A DNA stretch of 64,000 bases. Origin: Nymphaea colorata (taxonomy: Eukaryota; Streptophyta; Magnoliopsida; Nymphaeales; Nymphaeaceae). The stretch spans positions 28,871,206 to 28,935,205 of the forward strand of contig NC_045139.1 in assembly GCF_008831285.2 (NCBI RefSeq). Direction: 5' to 3'. The position numbers and the translations under genes are program-made. The notes under the pieces are model-generated. The model had not been told where the DNA came from, did no database searches, and saw nothing but the letters and a program-made list of their open reading frames with translations. Position 1 is the stretch's first letter. Every line of letters starts with the position of its first letter. Positions 33,701 to 47,500 of the stretch are shown one piece after another.

Positions 33701-36262
33701 GCAACCGAAGCTGACCGGTCAAACTTATCCCGAACGATCCCACCACCAAATTCTCTATCAACGGCTCCCTGCTCCCTGTCCTCTTCCGAAACTTCCATAC
33801 TTGATACAGAATTATTCAACTTAATGGAATTAGAAAATTCTTGCTCAGGATGAAACATAGTCTGTTTGATAGATGAAACAAGTTCCCTTTTTTCTGCAAT
33901 CTGCATTTGAAACAATAACAAAGAAAATAATGCTAAGACATTGGCTACTTCATGTCATTAATTCTCTCCATAGCTCTCATAGAATCTTCATTTCCACTGA
34001 GAAAAGACAATTGTACAATAACTTTTTTTTAAAAAAAAAAAGATAGACTTAATCAGGATGCGTTCATACTTCACCATGTATGAAATCAAAGGAAGTGTTA
34101 TATTTAAAATCCACAAACAAAATGCACTAACTCCATAAAATTGACAAAACAAGCTTACTCATATGTAGATCACAATATTGTTATGGGTGTAGGAAATTCA
34201 CTTTCAATATAGGTATGATAGTTTAACTTTAAAGTATATTCTTGGTTTATTGCATATTATCAGCACACTGCAGGCAAGTTTTTATATTCAAACCATTGTC
34301 ACAAATTTGGTTTTCGGGTATATAACGGCGAAGTTTTTCTCTGGTATAATATGATAAAGTTGAAAATATTGACAGGTTTTAAAAAAGTTAAAAAAGCTAC
34401 AAATAAAATGTAACAAATGTAAAAAATAAAAAATTGGTAATTAAAAAATGTAAAAATGCAAAAAAATGTGAAAACTTTGAAAATAATAAATGTTTTTTTC
34501 AAAAAAGCATGTTTTACCTTTTTTTTTCGCTTGAAATTTCTTTTAACATCTTTTTGTGTGTTTTTTTTCTAACAAAACGTGTTTTCTGCGACAATGATTC
34601 AAACCAAGGGGCTTCCATTATAAATTCATAAATACTGGTAAATGGGACGTCCATAATGTTTAGGAGTACGGAACGTGCATAAATAAACATGTAAATCTAA
34701 AGTACGAGCAGATGTGACATTTGGACTTCAGAATTAAGTGAATATTCACACAGACATGAATACAAGCACATGCCATGTACATGTGCATCCACCCAGACGG
34801 TGACCTGCATAGTTTTCATACTACATGTCATAAGATGTATATGTATACCCGTTACAAGGGTTATGCTGGAAGTAGGTTACATATCCATGAGCTAGATCCA
34901 TAAGATGCACTCTTATGGACCTACACCAAATTATAGAAAGAAGTGAGATGTTCTAGAAGAAAAAATGAATTGCAAGTATCACGCAGAATCATTGAAGGAC
35001 TTGATTTTCAACACCTCATTTATCTTCAAGGATCATTCTCTTGCAAAGTTAGAATTACCAACTTCAGAACATTCTCTAGTGTGGCATCTGGCTTACAATG
35101 TTGACTATTTGCAACTATCTAGTTTTAGTTTTATCAGCCACATGATTTTTTTACCCTCTAACCAAACATATAAGGTAACGAGAGCAAGGCTCTATCCGAT
35201 GGACCCACAATAATATGTCAGTTCCTCTAAAGGCGATAATCATCACCTTGAGCTCACAGCAGAAATGTAAAAAAGGTGCTATCTGACCTCCGTCGATTAC
35301 CTTCTCAATGTCATTCTCCTAAACAACTCAAAGTGCAGTAGTTGAACCACAATTATTAGCTCCCAATACAGAAGATAGCAAAGTGAAACAATTTTGTTTA
35401 TTTGCTAAAAAAAACCTCCTAAATCCCTCTTTCTGATTTAATAAGCATATTCATAGGTGGGTAGAAAATCTAGAAGGTAAGCAAAACCAACCACAGATTG
35501 TTACAACACATGAAGAAAAATGCAGTAGATTCCTTCCTATGTAGCATATAACCGGTGTGACCGTTGCCAAAGTTCAGAAAAGAGAATCATGTGTTATTAG
35601 ATCTTCCAAAGGAATGCTACGTTAAAAAATCTAGAGAAGTATTCTTTCAGAAAGACAACTAAAATGCTAGACCCGTTAATCCCTTAAGCCCAATGAAACA
35701 ATTAATTTAAATGGACAAACGGAGTAAGAGAGGACACTTAGCATACCAAGTCATCCTCTACATGACAAAGCTAAATATAATTTAAAATTTCAGGATCGAA
35801 CTGCACATATATAACAAGACCAATGTCAGACATGTCAAATGAAGAAAAACGGTAATGCCTCAAATGTTCTACCTGCTTAAGCAGGTCATTCTGCATGGCC
35901 AAGACCTTCTTACTCTTCTCGATGGTGGAACGCAGAGCCTCATCCGCACTGCTTTCATTCTCTCCTCCTTCTTCCCAGCTTCTTGCTATCGACTTCACTT
36001 CAGGGTATCCATTCCGCCCCTTGCTTTTCCTTGACTTCCCCTTGCAATACCCAAAATCCAACCTTGCAGAAACACGCAAGACCCTCTTCCCACTCAAGAC
36101 ACCCAGATTAGTTTCATTTCCAAAGACCACATTTTTCATGGAACCAGTGCATCTTCGGCTTCGACATTGAAGAATCTGGCATGGAAACAAAGAAGAAAAG
36201 CGGGTGGAAAGGATGGAACCTTCCATGCCTTCAACCAAGGAGAAGCTCCCAAAATTCGCCAT
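27793..36262 (-). CDS. SS2: Soluble starch synthase II, plastid
   Basis: Transfers glucose from ADP-glucose to growing alpha-1,4-glucan chains in the plastid, elongating short amylopectin chains (GT5). There are eight coding exons: 36262-35873, 33900-33240, 33028-32964, 32595-32518, 32404-32294, 31206-31162, 30118-29945 and 28749-27793. All phases agree, giving 826 aa. Residues 1 to about 45 are Ser/Arg-rich and basic, consistent with a transit peptide; an acidic variable arm follows to about 330. The ADP-glucose motif KTGGL (from about residue 349) spans the exon 2/3 junction. The second motif region is [29 protein letters not shown] and the ending VAAKYQW match SSII closely. After KTGGL it has Ala (KTGGLADV), where I recall Gly in other plant SSIIs. 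A later ATG at residue 13 is an alternative start. The gene looks complete. Confidence 0.95.
34294..34596. mobile_element. Small inverted-repeat DNA transposon (MITE) in SS2 intron 1
   Basis: A 303-base AT-rich insert with short terminal inverted repeats (CATTGTCACAAA at the left; the right end reads CATTGTCGCAGAAA on the other strand). It is flanked by identical ATTCAAAC (34286-34293 and 34597-34604). An 8-bp duplication suggests the hAT superfamily. If the shared next C is counted, the duplication is 9 bp and Mutator-like is possible. There is no coding capacity, so it is non-autonomous. Confidence 0.6.
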
Positions 36263-39200
36263 GCTTGTTAATTACCAACAAACCTGGAACCAAGGATCCG
36301 GAAAGAGCAGAAGAAAAATCAAATAGGGAATTATCTGCAAGGATTCTTCAAAAAAGATGAAGGCGATGAAATCTTAAAAAGATGGAATCCAGAATAAAAA
36401 AAAACGATTAATAAGAAAGAGAAGCCAATTGGAGAATCTGTGCGGAGGAACTAAGAAAAGGGTGGCAGAAAAGGCAGTAATGAAATCTCGGAAAGCGAAA
36501 ACAAGAACTATGAAAAGCACATGGGAAACGTTCAAAGCAAAAAAAAGGGGGAGAAAAAGGAGAAGAAAAAAAAATGGTGGTTGTCAGAAAGAGAGGACCC
36601 GCAGGAGGAACATACTAACAGGAGGTGCTACCAAAAGAACTAACACATTGAGAATTTGAAGCTAGGAAAGGTTGGCAGTAGAGCAGAAAATTGACCACAG
36701 AACGAATGGCGAAAAAAGGCAGATTATGCGATCAAGATATTTTAGGGAAAAAAGGGTATCGGAGGATCACAAAAAAATTGAGGTGGTGAGGTGAGATGTA
36801 ATCGACGGGGAAAATGAAAGTCATTATGCTGAACGTGCGTCTTTCAAGAAAATGAAATCATATATTCGTGAAAAGGAACAAAACCCACAAACCAGAAATG
36901 TCCAGCTTCTTGGCATTATTCTTTCATGTCTTCCGGAGGGTGGGGGGGGGGAGAGGGGCGAGAGAGAGAGAGAGTGGGAACCACCAACATGACCTGATCA
37001 GTTTAAATGGAATCGCCAATGTAACAATAATAGGTATCTATTGCTCAAACTTTGTAGGATTAATGTAGACAAGTAGAGATGGCTAACTGTGACCGCAATT
37101 GTAGAGAGAGATAGAGACGAGAGAAAGACTGCTGGATCGCCACATGTGGAGAACCTGAAAGCCAAGCAGGTACTGGTGCCGGCGGTTATGCCAAAGTATA
37201 TGGAGATGGCTGTTTCAACCTTCCTCTTCTTTACCACTTTGGAGAAAGTAAATTCCCCTCAAGACTTGCTTCGGGCTCAAAAGAATGGGATTGATCGTTT
37301 TGAACCGGTTTCAAGAAAGTGGTTGGTTAATCGAAAATTACTGAATAGAAATCCCCCATTTCCATCGTCCACCAGGTTAAAGTTTCGCTTGTTTTGGTTT
37401 TTGCCTTCCCTGTGAAAAAGGTGAAAGCGATCACTTCAACTGGAGAAGAACGTTAATGTAGTGGAAGACCTTCGATTTGGCAAATTAAGTCGTCCATGCG
37501 TAATTAGTTGCCTCTATTTACTAAAAAGATCACAAATTGAGAAGGAAAGAAATTGATTATTCGAACTTTGTTCACTTATAAAATCTTAGTCTACAAGTAA
37601 AAAATCATGAATATTGTTCCAACTGATTTGTTTTCAGATATATGGGCACACAAGATGACAATATAGAAGGGGAATCATGTGCGCTTAGTGAAGGAACCGA
37701 GGCCATCCAATTTTGTAGGTCCACCTTTTTGAGGTCTTTCTTTTTCACCAACGTGAAGTGAGGCGCAGTTCAATTTGATTCATGTTCCCTATCACGGAGG
37801 TGATTAGCTACATAAAATAAAAATTTAATATCAGATTCCCCATAGGGCCCATCATCACCATCTAAACTATTGCACACGTCTGATCTGTTGGAAGTTAGTA
37901 GTTTGGACATACGCGGGACGCACTCTACACTTTGCAGCAATTTATTGGCTCGCCGACTATGCACCTCCATTAATCGAAGGAGCATGGATCTCCCACCCCA
38001 ATTGGTCATGATCATGGCCGCCCGCCCCAGGATGAAGATGACAATCCCTACCAACCAACCTGATGGCGTCGCGTGGTTGCCCCTGTTATCATTTAAAATT
38101 TAAAACTGCTCTTGCTCCCGTCCTACGGGCAGGATTGATCTTGTTTTTGTGTTTCATTTGAGTATGATAAGAAACTGCAACTGGAAATTTGAACACCTCC
38201 ATGGTAGATTGATTAGAGCCATGGTATGGTGTCCATATACGCTGCTTCAATGATATTGAAATATCATCCTTAGGGTGAGACTTCACCTTCTTTGCCTCTT
38301 AATTTCAATAGCACCGACACAATCAGAAATTTGATTACAAATAGAAACCAAATTCTACCTCAAACTGAACTTGGAATGAAAATTTCAATTCTAGTTTCTC
38401 TTTGTGTTTGACAATCTGGATTCTAGAATTGAAAATGACGTGTCCCATAAGATATGGGAATTAGAATTCTAAGATTGATGAATTAAAAACATTATGACAC
38501 GTAACCCTAAGGAGATATGTAAAAATTTTTAAAATTCCGAAAATCATAATTCCACCTCTTATGATAGAATTACAGTTCCTGAATTTTGATAAATTCAAGA
38601 ATGAACCTGCAATTCCGGAATCAAAACTTTTTGTTTGGTAATCAATTCTCGTTTCATAAAAAAAAAATGAGAATTTTAATTCTAAAATTTTACAATTTCA
38701 GTCTCATTAAACAGTGTATTTTAAGATATGAAATGTCGAATGCAGTGCAATTGAAGCATGTGAAGCCCATATCCAAATTAGGTCCAGTTAGTTCTAGCCG
38801 GACTGGTTAGTAGCGGACAGGACACTGCACGTGACTGGACATGCGTCCATCTTCGACGTGTGACTCCACTATCTCAATTATGGCATAGGTAGGGGCACCT
38901 TTTCTATTTCTACATGCTTTATGAGAGAAGAGAATAAACAAAATATGATCAGAGGAAAGTAGAACATTTGGATTCAATGGTGATCAATGACTTCTGTCTG
39001 CAAAATACTAATTTTTGTTAGTCAAACTCTAGATGATAAAAAATTTTACTTGTTTTATAGAATGTGTTTTATGTGGTCATGTTTTTTTTCTGTGACACCA
39101 AGAATCCATAAATAGCTAGTCTATAGCGTGTAGTTGCTTTAACATTAAATGCATCAGGAACCATTGGGTTTCATGTTTCAGGGGGTAAAAAAAATGTGTA

Positions 39201-42000
39201 GCTGATGATCCACAAACTACGTATTCGCTAAGTGAAGTGTAAGCATTAAATTTATGTGTGGATTTGAGCATTAAAGTTAAGAATTGGAAAAGACGAATAC
39301 TTCTTATAAGAATCTCATAAATCGTACGTGCTGCACCTCTTTCTCTCAATTAAACATAAGTAACTATTTGTGGCCATTTGAAAGACCACAATTGAGAATC
39401 TTGAGTTTATAAATATTCATGCTTTCCTGGAAAAGCTAAATAGCGACCGCAAAATTTTGATTTTTGCAATATAATAATATTGTTGCACTGCAACTTTACC
39501 AAAAGCAAAGATGTTCACTATTAAGTAACTTTAGCTAAATGTTTCTCCTTCTCGTCTTGTCACTGGCTTCGTTGGCTTATTGTGCGCAGTGCATTCAATT
39601 CTCCAGTACTTGAAAACTTGACGACAAGGCGGACTGTTTGCTTACTGAACGAACAATCAATTGGGTGAACGATCATCAAACGCCTCAATAGACCACCCGA
39701 TTGAAACTTTACAGGTGGTTGCGTTTGGGAATCCAGGAAGAGCGTCCAAAAGCAAATCTCCTTTGATGACCACAGAACTCGGCAACTTAATAAAATCTCA
39801 ACTTGTTCCAAATGAACACCATCGTCAGTACTTTAAAAGGTCTCCTTTTTGGATTAAGACGAAACTCATGATCCGACTTTCGTCGCCGTATTTAGAATGT
39901 GTTAATTCGGTCGTCGCCTAGAGCATGCTGCAGTTCGTGAACTCCGTGTTTCCATTGCTCTTTACAAAGCACAGCTTGCTACAGCTGTTTTCTGCAGTAC
40001 GCAGAAATCTTCACAAATTCAGACATGATTTTTTTGGTGCGCAGAAGAGTGTAAGTTCCAATTCCTACTTCGGCCACAAGGGAACTCCTCTCGTGTGGTA
40101 AAGGTGATCATTACTTGGTAAATGATCAAAATTAAGGATGTGATCAGATTTCAATCATACATACCCTTTATCATATCTGATGTATCGGATGTTTACATGA
40201 TCAGATTAAGTGGTAATGGGCATCTTCTCATTTTTGTAAATAATATTTTTCTAACTAAAGGGGTATACATTTACATTTTTGTTAAGCCTTTATTTGATAT
40301 TTATGAATCAAACTAAGGACTGGCTTTTTACCAGTCACTAGTCTGACCAGCGATACCACACCCCGAGATAAGAGAAGGTGCTACGGGTTACACCATTTAG
40401 TCCAGTGCAATTTGATTTCCAACTTCGAGCATGATCTCTCTGTCATCCGAAAGAAAAATGATCCATTTACTCCAGCTGTCTACATTGTGAAAGGATGTAT
40501 CCAATTTATGAGCGGTATTGGAATAAATCCATGGAGAGGCCTTGGAATTCTCTGTTATATACTAAATCTGACTCCTCATGTTGTTTGTGGATCTGGGGGC
40601 CGTGCTTTTTGACCCATATGCCTCCAACTCACTGACTGACTCGCACCGAGGACTACTCATTAGAAAGTAGGCCCAGAACAAGAAAAACTAGATCTACTTA
40701 CGGTGCTGTTATCCATCTTCAGAAAACTAGATCAATTCATGGTGCTGTTATCCATCTTACCTAGACATTGGCCATGCCTAATGCCTGATTCCGCTATCTG
40801 GTTTGAAAAGCTTGTTCTTCCTATTACTTCAATGCACAGAATCCACAGCACAACCAATAAAAGATGTGCCTGCCATATGCTAATGTGAACTGCTTTGAAT
40901 TACATGTGCAGTCACTTGAAACACCCAAAGTAGAAAAAGGCTATTACTGTAATTACTATGGCATCTAAGTTTTAGAACTCATCTGATTGTGGGCCTCAAG
41001 TAAGGGTTCCTGCATGTGCAGCCAGTTGAAAGATTGCTGCGCAAAGAGCAATAAATTCCTCGCGGTGTGAAAGGCGACCATTTAAGGTGTTCCTCCAAGT
41101 CTCCAAGCAATTGCAGTCCTACACAAGTTTTAGTTTAGTTCAATGTGACAACATAGTTTGAATAAAAGAATGAAATCAACAAACTTGATTACAGTAACAT
41201 TTTGTTCATTTCAATCTTGACTTCCGTTTGTTTGGTTAGGAGATTTCCTCTGATAACAGCAGGGAGAACTCTTCTTGAGGCTTAATTAGCAGTTATCACA
41301 TCAATTTAGAGATGCTTTTTGCTACATTAATAATGAGAAAATCATAGCGCTTTGGCACTCTGTAATTGGTGATGGAATAGTTGTCCAGAAACTAAAAAGG
41401 TGAGGAGAAAAAAAAAATGTTAGCTGATAATCTAAGCATAAAACGTGAGTTACTAAGGATTAAATTAAGCAAAATGAGGCACATGTATGGACGCACAAGT
41501 GGGCTGATCATGCATTCATAATAGTTGCAAATCAATCTCTAGATTTCATTTAATTTCTTGTTTTGAGCTTAGCTGATAATGGTAGATGGATCTCTTAACT
41601 TTTGGTCGAAGCTACCATTCTACTGTATTGACCTTTCACAAGCTATTGCCTGGCTAAGAACGTTGCCAACCAACTCAGGGCACAATTTAAGTAGTGCACT
41701 CATTTTCTATGTTTTCAGGTCATCTATTAAGCCGAGTGTGAATTGGTGGATTTTGGAAAATTCGTGGTGGTATTGAAGAAAACCACATTCTTAACCCTTC
41801 CCACTTTCCAACCTTTTCCAAAGAACCTCAAAAGAAAATAGTAAAGGCTGGAGTTCTGCTCCATTGGGGAGGACAAATTCCTCTATATAAAAAATAATGT
41901 GCCCACTGTACAATTTGAATACTAGAAAGGAAATTTTGGGCTTTGGCAGCATGAACTGATGTTGCCTAGGCCTTTCTTGTCATTTCTCTTTTCTGTAAGC
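36263..42000. other. Intergenic between SS2 and the DUF1666 gene
   Basis: The first several hundred bases hold the SS2 promoter and leader; they are purine-rich on the plus strand at about 36430-36760 and include a G run and (GA)n at about 36942-36976. No gene is recognised in the rest. AT-rich DNA with many GAATT/AATTC words at about 38330-38720 may be a decayed transposon. A direct duplication of about 40 bases lies at about 40686-40765 (GGTGCTGTTATCCATCTT twice). The 3' UTR of the DUF1666 gene should occupy the right end. Confidence 0.45.
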
Positions 42001-44536
42001 CTAAGAGAAAGGGAAAAAGAAGCCTGAGCAGCCCCTGTACAGTTTTCCACCATGAAACTCAATACCCTGAAGCTTGTGTTGGCACCAGTTTAGTTGGCTA
42101 GTAGAAAGGTGACTCATCTTCAGAACCCTGGATACAAGCTTTATTTCTATCAAGGCGAACAGGTACTCCAATTTTTGTGCTTCTTCAACTGTATCCATTC
42201 TTCTTCTCTTTAACAGCCAGCCTTTCTTCTTTCTTACCATATCTTTCGCTCTTGCTTTTCTCTGGAGAAAATGTAATCAACAGACAGCTAATTAGTAACT
42301 TTTTGTAATCTTATGCCCACATAGGGTGCAAGTAAGAGTCATTTATCAGGCTTACTTCTTTGAGGGTCTTCCTCAGGTAGAACAGCAACTCTAGATCATT
42401 CGGGTCTTCAACTAATGGATCATCCCACAGAAGCTTGGATCCCAATCTCCGTGGAGTTTTCTTGTTGTCAGTTGAGAGTAAAACCCAAAATGTCCATATA
42501 GATTCCTCCATAATTTGAAGCAATTTGGTCGCTTTCACATCCCCCCCTCCGATTTGCTCTTCCTCAGCATAGCCTTTACAGCACGAAATATTTTCATATG
42601 TCAGACACCAAACAATTTGTTCCGAGTGACAACAGAATTATGATGACCAGAGTTTCAGCCCAGAGCCTAGAACACAGGCATTAAATACTCTACTAGAACA
42701 ACGAGAATGTAAACATTTGATTAAATATAAGAAATACATGAAATTAATTTCCATTTCCCGTTTAAGTCGTTGCAAACACAATATATCAGTACGTCTTCAG
42801 GATATAGGAAACTAATCAATAAATTTGTGGGTTTGACTCTCAATATATATATATATATATATATACGAGGAAGTTAAAACCAATCACCTGATAAACAAGG
42901 GACTTGAAGCAAATTTTTGGAGGCTAATCTGCTCTTGGAATATCTCCAAAACCTTTCAATTTGCGGCCCTTCATCTTCCATGAATCTCTCTAGCAAAACC
43001 CTGAATTTTTGAAACTTCTGAGCTACTCTATCATATGGTAACCTCAGATGGCAATCTGCAGCTGCCATCTGCTGAATTTTCAGGTACTGATGATGAATGG
43101 CATCCCAGCACAAACAAGAGTGACCCACATACACCCTTTCAAACTCACACTGTAAACGCCTGACAAGCTTTCTCATACCAACATTGCCATGAGTATCACT
43201 AGCAGACGTTATAGAAGCGAACCTTTCGGCCAAATTGGAGTCCTGCACTTGCTTCCCTAGAATTGCACCTGCGACAGTAAACGAGCAGAGCATGTTAGTA
43301 AATATAGTAAAATTGCTCAAGATCGCAGGTCAGTTGGTGGAAGGCTATTCACCAATCATACAAGATGCCTAAACCCACCTAGCCACCTAGGGCTGGATCT
43401 AAAGTTCCATGACAGACCAATCATACACGATGCCTAAACCTCCTAGCCACCTAGGGCTGGATCTAAAGTTCCATGACAGCATCTCTTTGATCAGGAAACT
43501 AGTGCGGGTTGACGTGGGGAAGTTCAGGAAAAGAACTATATTGAATCTCCTTCAGGAATCTGATTCCATGAAGAGTCACCACAAGTCAATCGCTTGTCAT
43601 GTCTCAATGCCAGACTTAACTCCGTCTGCACCGTAACCCAAGGTCTCAGTTGGTCGTCTGGTGGTTAACATCACAGAAGCAAAAAGCAACAATAAACTGA
43701 AGGAACCAAGTGTACCCACTTAGCATACTGCCCCTCTCAGAGTTGAGGAGATCGAACATCGTCATCCTCGTCGCATATTCTCTGTAAAACTCATCCATTT
43801 GTTCCTCTTTCTGCTGCTGTGCCTCTGGCTCCGACAATGAAACCACCAATTTAGGATCAGACATTTGAAAAGATTCCTTCATCCCATCGATGGAATTTGG
43901 CACATCTATCACTGGACAAACATTATGTGTGTCTGCAAACTCTGTCTTGCAGTACAGTTCCTCTTCCTGGACAACAATGGCCCTGCAGTCTTCTTCCGTG
44001 GTTTTCGGTTCGTTAATGGTGGGGAAAGATCGCAACGAGTGACTGCATATAGCTAACTGAAGTGGGCCGTATGTGTCAAAATCTTCGTCCTTGGAGAGAG
44101 CGCATAATTTGATGGATTCCGCGGCAGAAGAAGCTTCATGATCAATGACGTCTCTCCTGTGACTGCTAAAGAAGGACAATAAAAATCTTGCATCTGCAAC
44201 AATCATGCCTGACATGAGCTTAAGAGGGACGACAACTATGCACGGCAACCAATTTGCCAAGAGCTTCACCCATACTACAACTTGGCAGGGTACGAGCCAT
44301 AGTGGGAAGAAGAAGAAGTGCAGAGTGCGCCATTTGAGTGATCCCTGTGGGATCAAGAAGACGGTAACAATTAACCAACATTGCGAAAGCAAAGGCATCT
44401 GAAGACCCAGCGTTCCCTCCTGAGATTTTTGGAATAAGCATTTGGTGTCATCACCTATAAAGTAGTCCCTAGACGATGGCCAACTTTGGTGGGAGTTGTT
44501 TGGTTCGAAATTTTTTAATTTCGTCACAATCTCCAA
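42001..44536 (-). CDS. DUF1666 family protein
   Basis: Plant-specific protein of unknown function (the family is often mislabelled 'ribosomal protein L34Ae'). Exons are about 44536-43720, 43268-42888, 42573-42356 and 42261-42001; phases agree, giving about 558 aa. The C-terminal half carries the family signature: EFYREYATRMTMFDLLNSER, YVGHSCLCWDAIHHQYLK, QKFRVLLERFMEDE, WVLLSTDNKK, VEDPNDLELLFYLRKTLKE and IEIKLVSRVLKMSHLSTSQL. The N-terminal ~110 residues in this frame are strongly hydrophobic and could anchor the protein in a membrane. However, the start is uncertain: 44536 is the first ATG in frame, and later Met codons or an extra upstream exon are possible. The middle (about 115-240) is acidic and probably disordered. 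No catalytic motif is visible. Confidence 0.85.
42842..42864. repeat. (AT)n microsatellite in DUF1666 intron 2
   Basis: About 11 AT units, some 25 bases beyond the exon 2 donor. Confidence 0.9.
43351..43479. repeat. 65-bp tandem duplication in DUF1666 intron 1
   Basis: Two adjacent copies (43351-43415 and 43416-43479), each starting ACCAATCATACA and ending TTCCATGACAG. They differ at a few bases and by one base in length. Confidence 0.92.
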
Positions 44537-47500
44537 AACTCTCTAATTAACCAATGCGATGTTGCACGATTCTAAGGTCACCAACCAATAGTTCGGATGC
44601 TGTTATCTCCAATTTGTTTCAATTTCTTAACTACCATTTGAGATGGCTGCTATTACTCCAATTTGTTTTCATTTCATACTGCTATTTGATCCGTGATGAA
44701 TATATAGGACGTGCATATCACACCAAAATATGCACATATTTTAATGTAACAATATATTTATGATCTTAAAATTTGCAAGAGTTCAAAAGAAAATGAGCCG
44801 CTCGTGTTCAGCTTGTAGGATTACTGCTTAGCTTGTTTATGATGCATTCATGGTCGACAGGTTGTTACCCTCAATAATTTAATAAGGCAGTTCAGGTCAT
44901 TTGGGTCGTTTATTACTACTTAAAAGTCATGTAGAGAACATTATCTACCAGTTGGCACTTTACTGTCTTCTACTTTTGATGAGGAAGGATTGGATCCTGC
45001 TAGGACGAGGCTTTCCTGCAAGTCTTTCTTTACTACTTTGTGTTTGTCCTGGATCTGATTCTTTATTCACATGCCTGGTTGTTCCGGATTCCACATGTTT
45101 CGTTGTTCCTACTTCCAACATAAAAACAATAGTCCAAGGAAATTGTAATCAGGAGTTGGAAGAGACGAAATCAGTCAACAGCAGTGGTTGTTCCACTTTT
45201 GCAACCCTTAGAAAAGCAGGCTTCCGCCTGCTGTCCTTTCAACCACAAACCAAACGCTATGTTTATTAACTAACGACGATCCCCCACTAGGAAGGCGCCA
45301 TTAAAGAAGCAAATATGACCGTACTGACGTGGGCATGAGAGCCCAGATAGAGAGAGAATCGTGCCGCAAAAGGCAATCCATCTGCTAATCTACGGCGGCT
45401 CTCCCGTCTTCGTCTTCCAGGCTGTTGATCTTAGAGTGCAGTTTTTGGGAGCTAGCTAGTGAACAACCACATGTACTGTAATATTTTTTTGAAGTTGGGA
45501 GTGAAAATGAGTCTCTAGATCTAGCTTCAATTTTCTTTATCGATCTGTGGGCGGGAAGAATCGATTCCTTTTCTGTTTTGATTTTAGCGGTTTCATGTCA
45601 AACTCTCAATAACGTCTCCTTGTAAAAGGCTCTTAAATACAACCCATTGGCCAAGTGGATTTAGCTCTTCTTGGCAAGTAAGACCTGCAAAAGGTTGGAT
45701 TCAAGACAATTAAGCACAATGGAACCCAGCTTGAAATTGGAAAATAGCAAAACGCTTGGCCCAATTACAACCCCACAAATGGCAATCAGTCTCCTGTTAG
45801 TAACAATTTTCAAATTGCTCTTGTTGTTCACAGGAGCTCCGCCTCTTACTTGGTAGAGCCACTTATATCTCTCATGGGCTACACAAATTTTTTGTCCTCT
45901 ACATTAATCCCTAGCTGGCTGGTTCAGTAGACCCTTATTCCTATTTCCTAAGGGATTGGTACAATGGTTTGGGTTGAGGGTAGAGAGTCTCCTCCAGTTG
46001 AAGTGTCACTCAAAAGCATCAATCTTCTACACCACAAAACCACAAAAAAAAAAAAAAAAGTTGAAACTTGCAGGAGTTGCCGAGTCCCCTCGAGAACTAG
46101 TTAATGGGCTGCATGCACCGATTCCGGTCGAGCGACAAACAAATTATTACACCGACAGCACAGATGGGTTAAGATGACGTCTCGCACCATGCAAAGCTCA
46201 GCGCCCACAATGGAAAGCATTGAAACTTTGAGCAAGAATTTAACTTCACCATAGCACGACAAATTTGTAGTTCGGTGGGAGAAATTGATCAGCCGGAACG
46301 GGTTTTCCGGAGTGTCTGACGCGATGCTTTTAAATGCAAATGAAAGCATCCCTTCAGCTTTTTATTGGTCCAGCGTGCTTCTTTTGTGAGGTGAGTGATA
46401 GAAAGTAAGTAAGATGCGAGAAGGTGATGGTTGGTCCCTCTCATCCACAGCTGTGGCCAGTTATGTTTCAGAAACTAACTTTCAACTCTTTAGTAATACA
46501 AAATAGTTTTTTTTTTCTTTTAATACATAGTTTTTGAATTGTGTCAACCATCATTGCGTCAAGTAATCTAACCTGAAATTATGGTTTTCTTTATATAATA
46601 TCAAATTCGACTATCACATATATTTGAGTAGTTGCAGTGCAGTTAATCTGTAATCTTATCATTGTATGTATATCAGCCATGGGGTCGTGTGTAGGCCGAT
46701 CAGCTTCGTATCAAGGTAAGACTGTTACTTTTCACACTCAACTTTTGATCTTATAACAAGCACAGGCTTGCTCATGAATCTCCTTGGATCTAAGATCCAT
46801 GGAAAATCAAATGCAACCTAACTTTTATTGTTTTCTAAAAATGTATCAGTCAAGAAAAACTCGGCGAAGAACGATCGGAAACATAGATTTATAAATACTC
46901 AACTCTCGACTTTCTTCAACTTAGTCTTAATGTTGATTCACACGCATTTAATTGGTAGCTTTACTGGTAGCCACGTGAGAAGGTATTAGCTTCCATCCGT
47001 AAACTCAATTGAGTAATGAGTCGCTCATTTTTAACGTCATACAAGAATAAAATTGTTCCGGTTTACCGGCTGTAGTTGCAGTACATTATTACAAGTGGGG
47101 GAACCGTGGCTTTGGAATACTTCCAAATGATGATGCCCACTGCCCCGAAAGCAACCGGACCGTGCTCGGACTAAACCGATACAAAAAATTTTTGCAGTCA
47201 CTACCGAAGATCATGTGAAGAAAAAATAACCATATTCATATTCAATTTGTCTTTTCTGCACAAACCTGTTTTACTCAGCAGCGCTGCTTTGTCGCATATA
47301 AAAGCCACTCCTTCCCTTCCCAGCCCACCCCCACACACACACAAATTACATCGATGAGAGGCCAGGCCATTCCGATGGCCGGAGAAATCTACTTTTGACC
47401 CTAAATTCTCCATCTCTCTAGATGCTTCAGTCTTTACATACACGCAGGTCGATGCAGTATATATATACATTACATATATATATATATATTACAACTCAAT

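Noticed and set aside
38300-38720. Possible MITE with GAATT/AATTC-rich ends
   Set aside because: Many near-palindromic words, but no clear terminal inverted repeat or target duplication could be fixed by eye.
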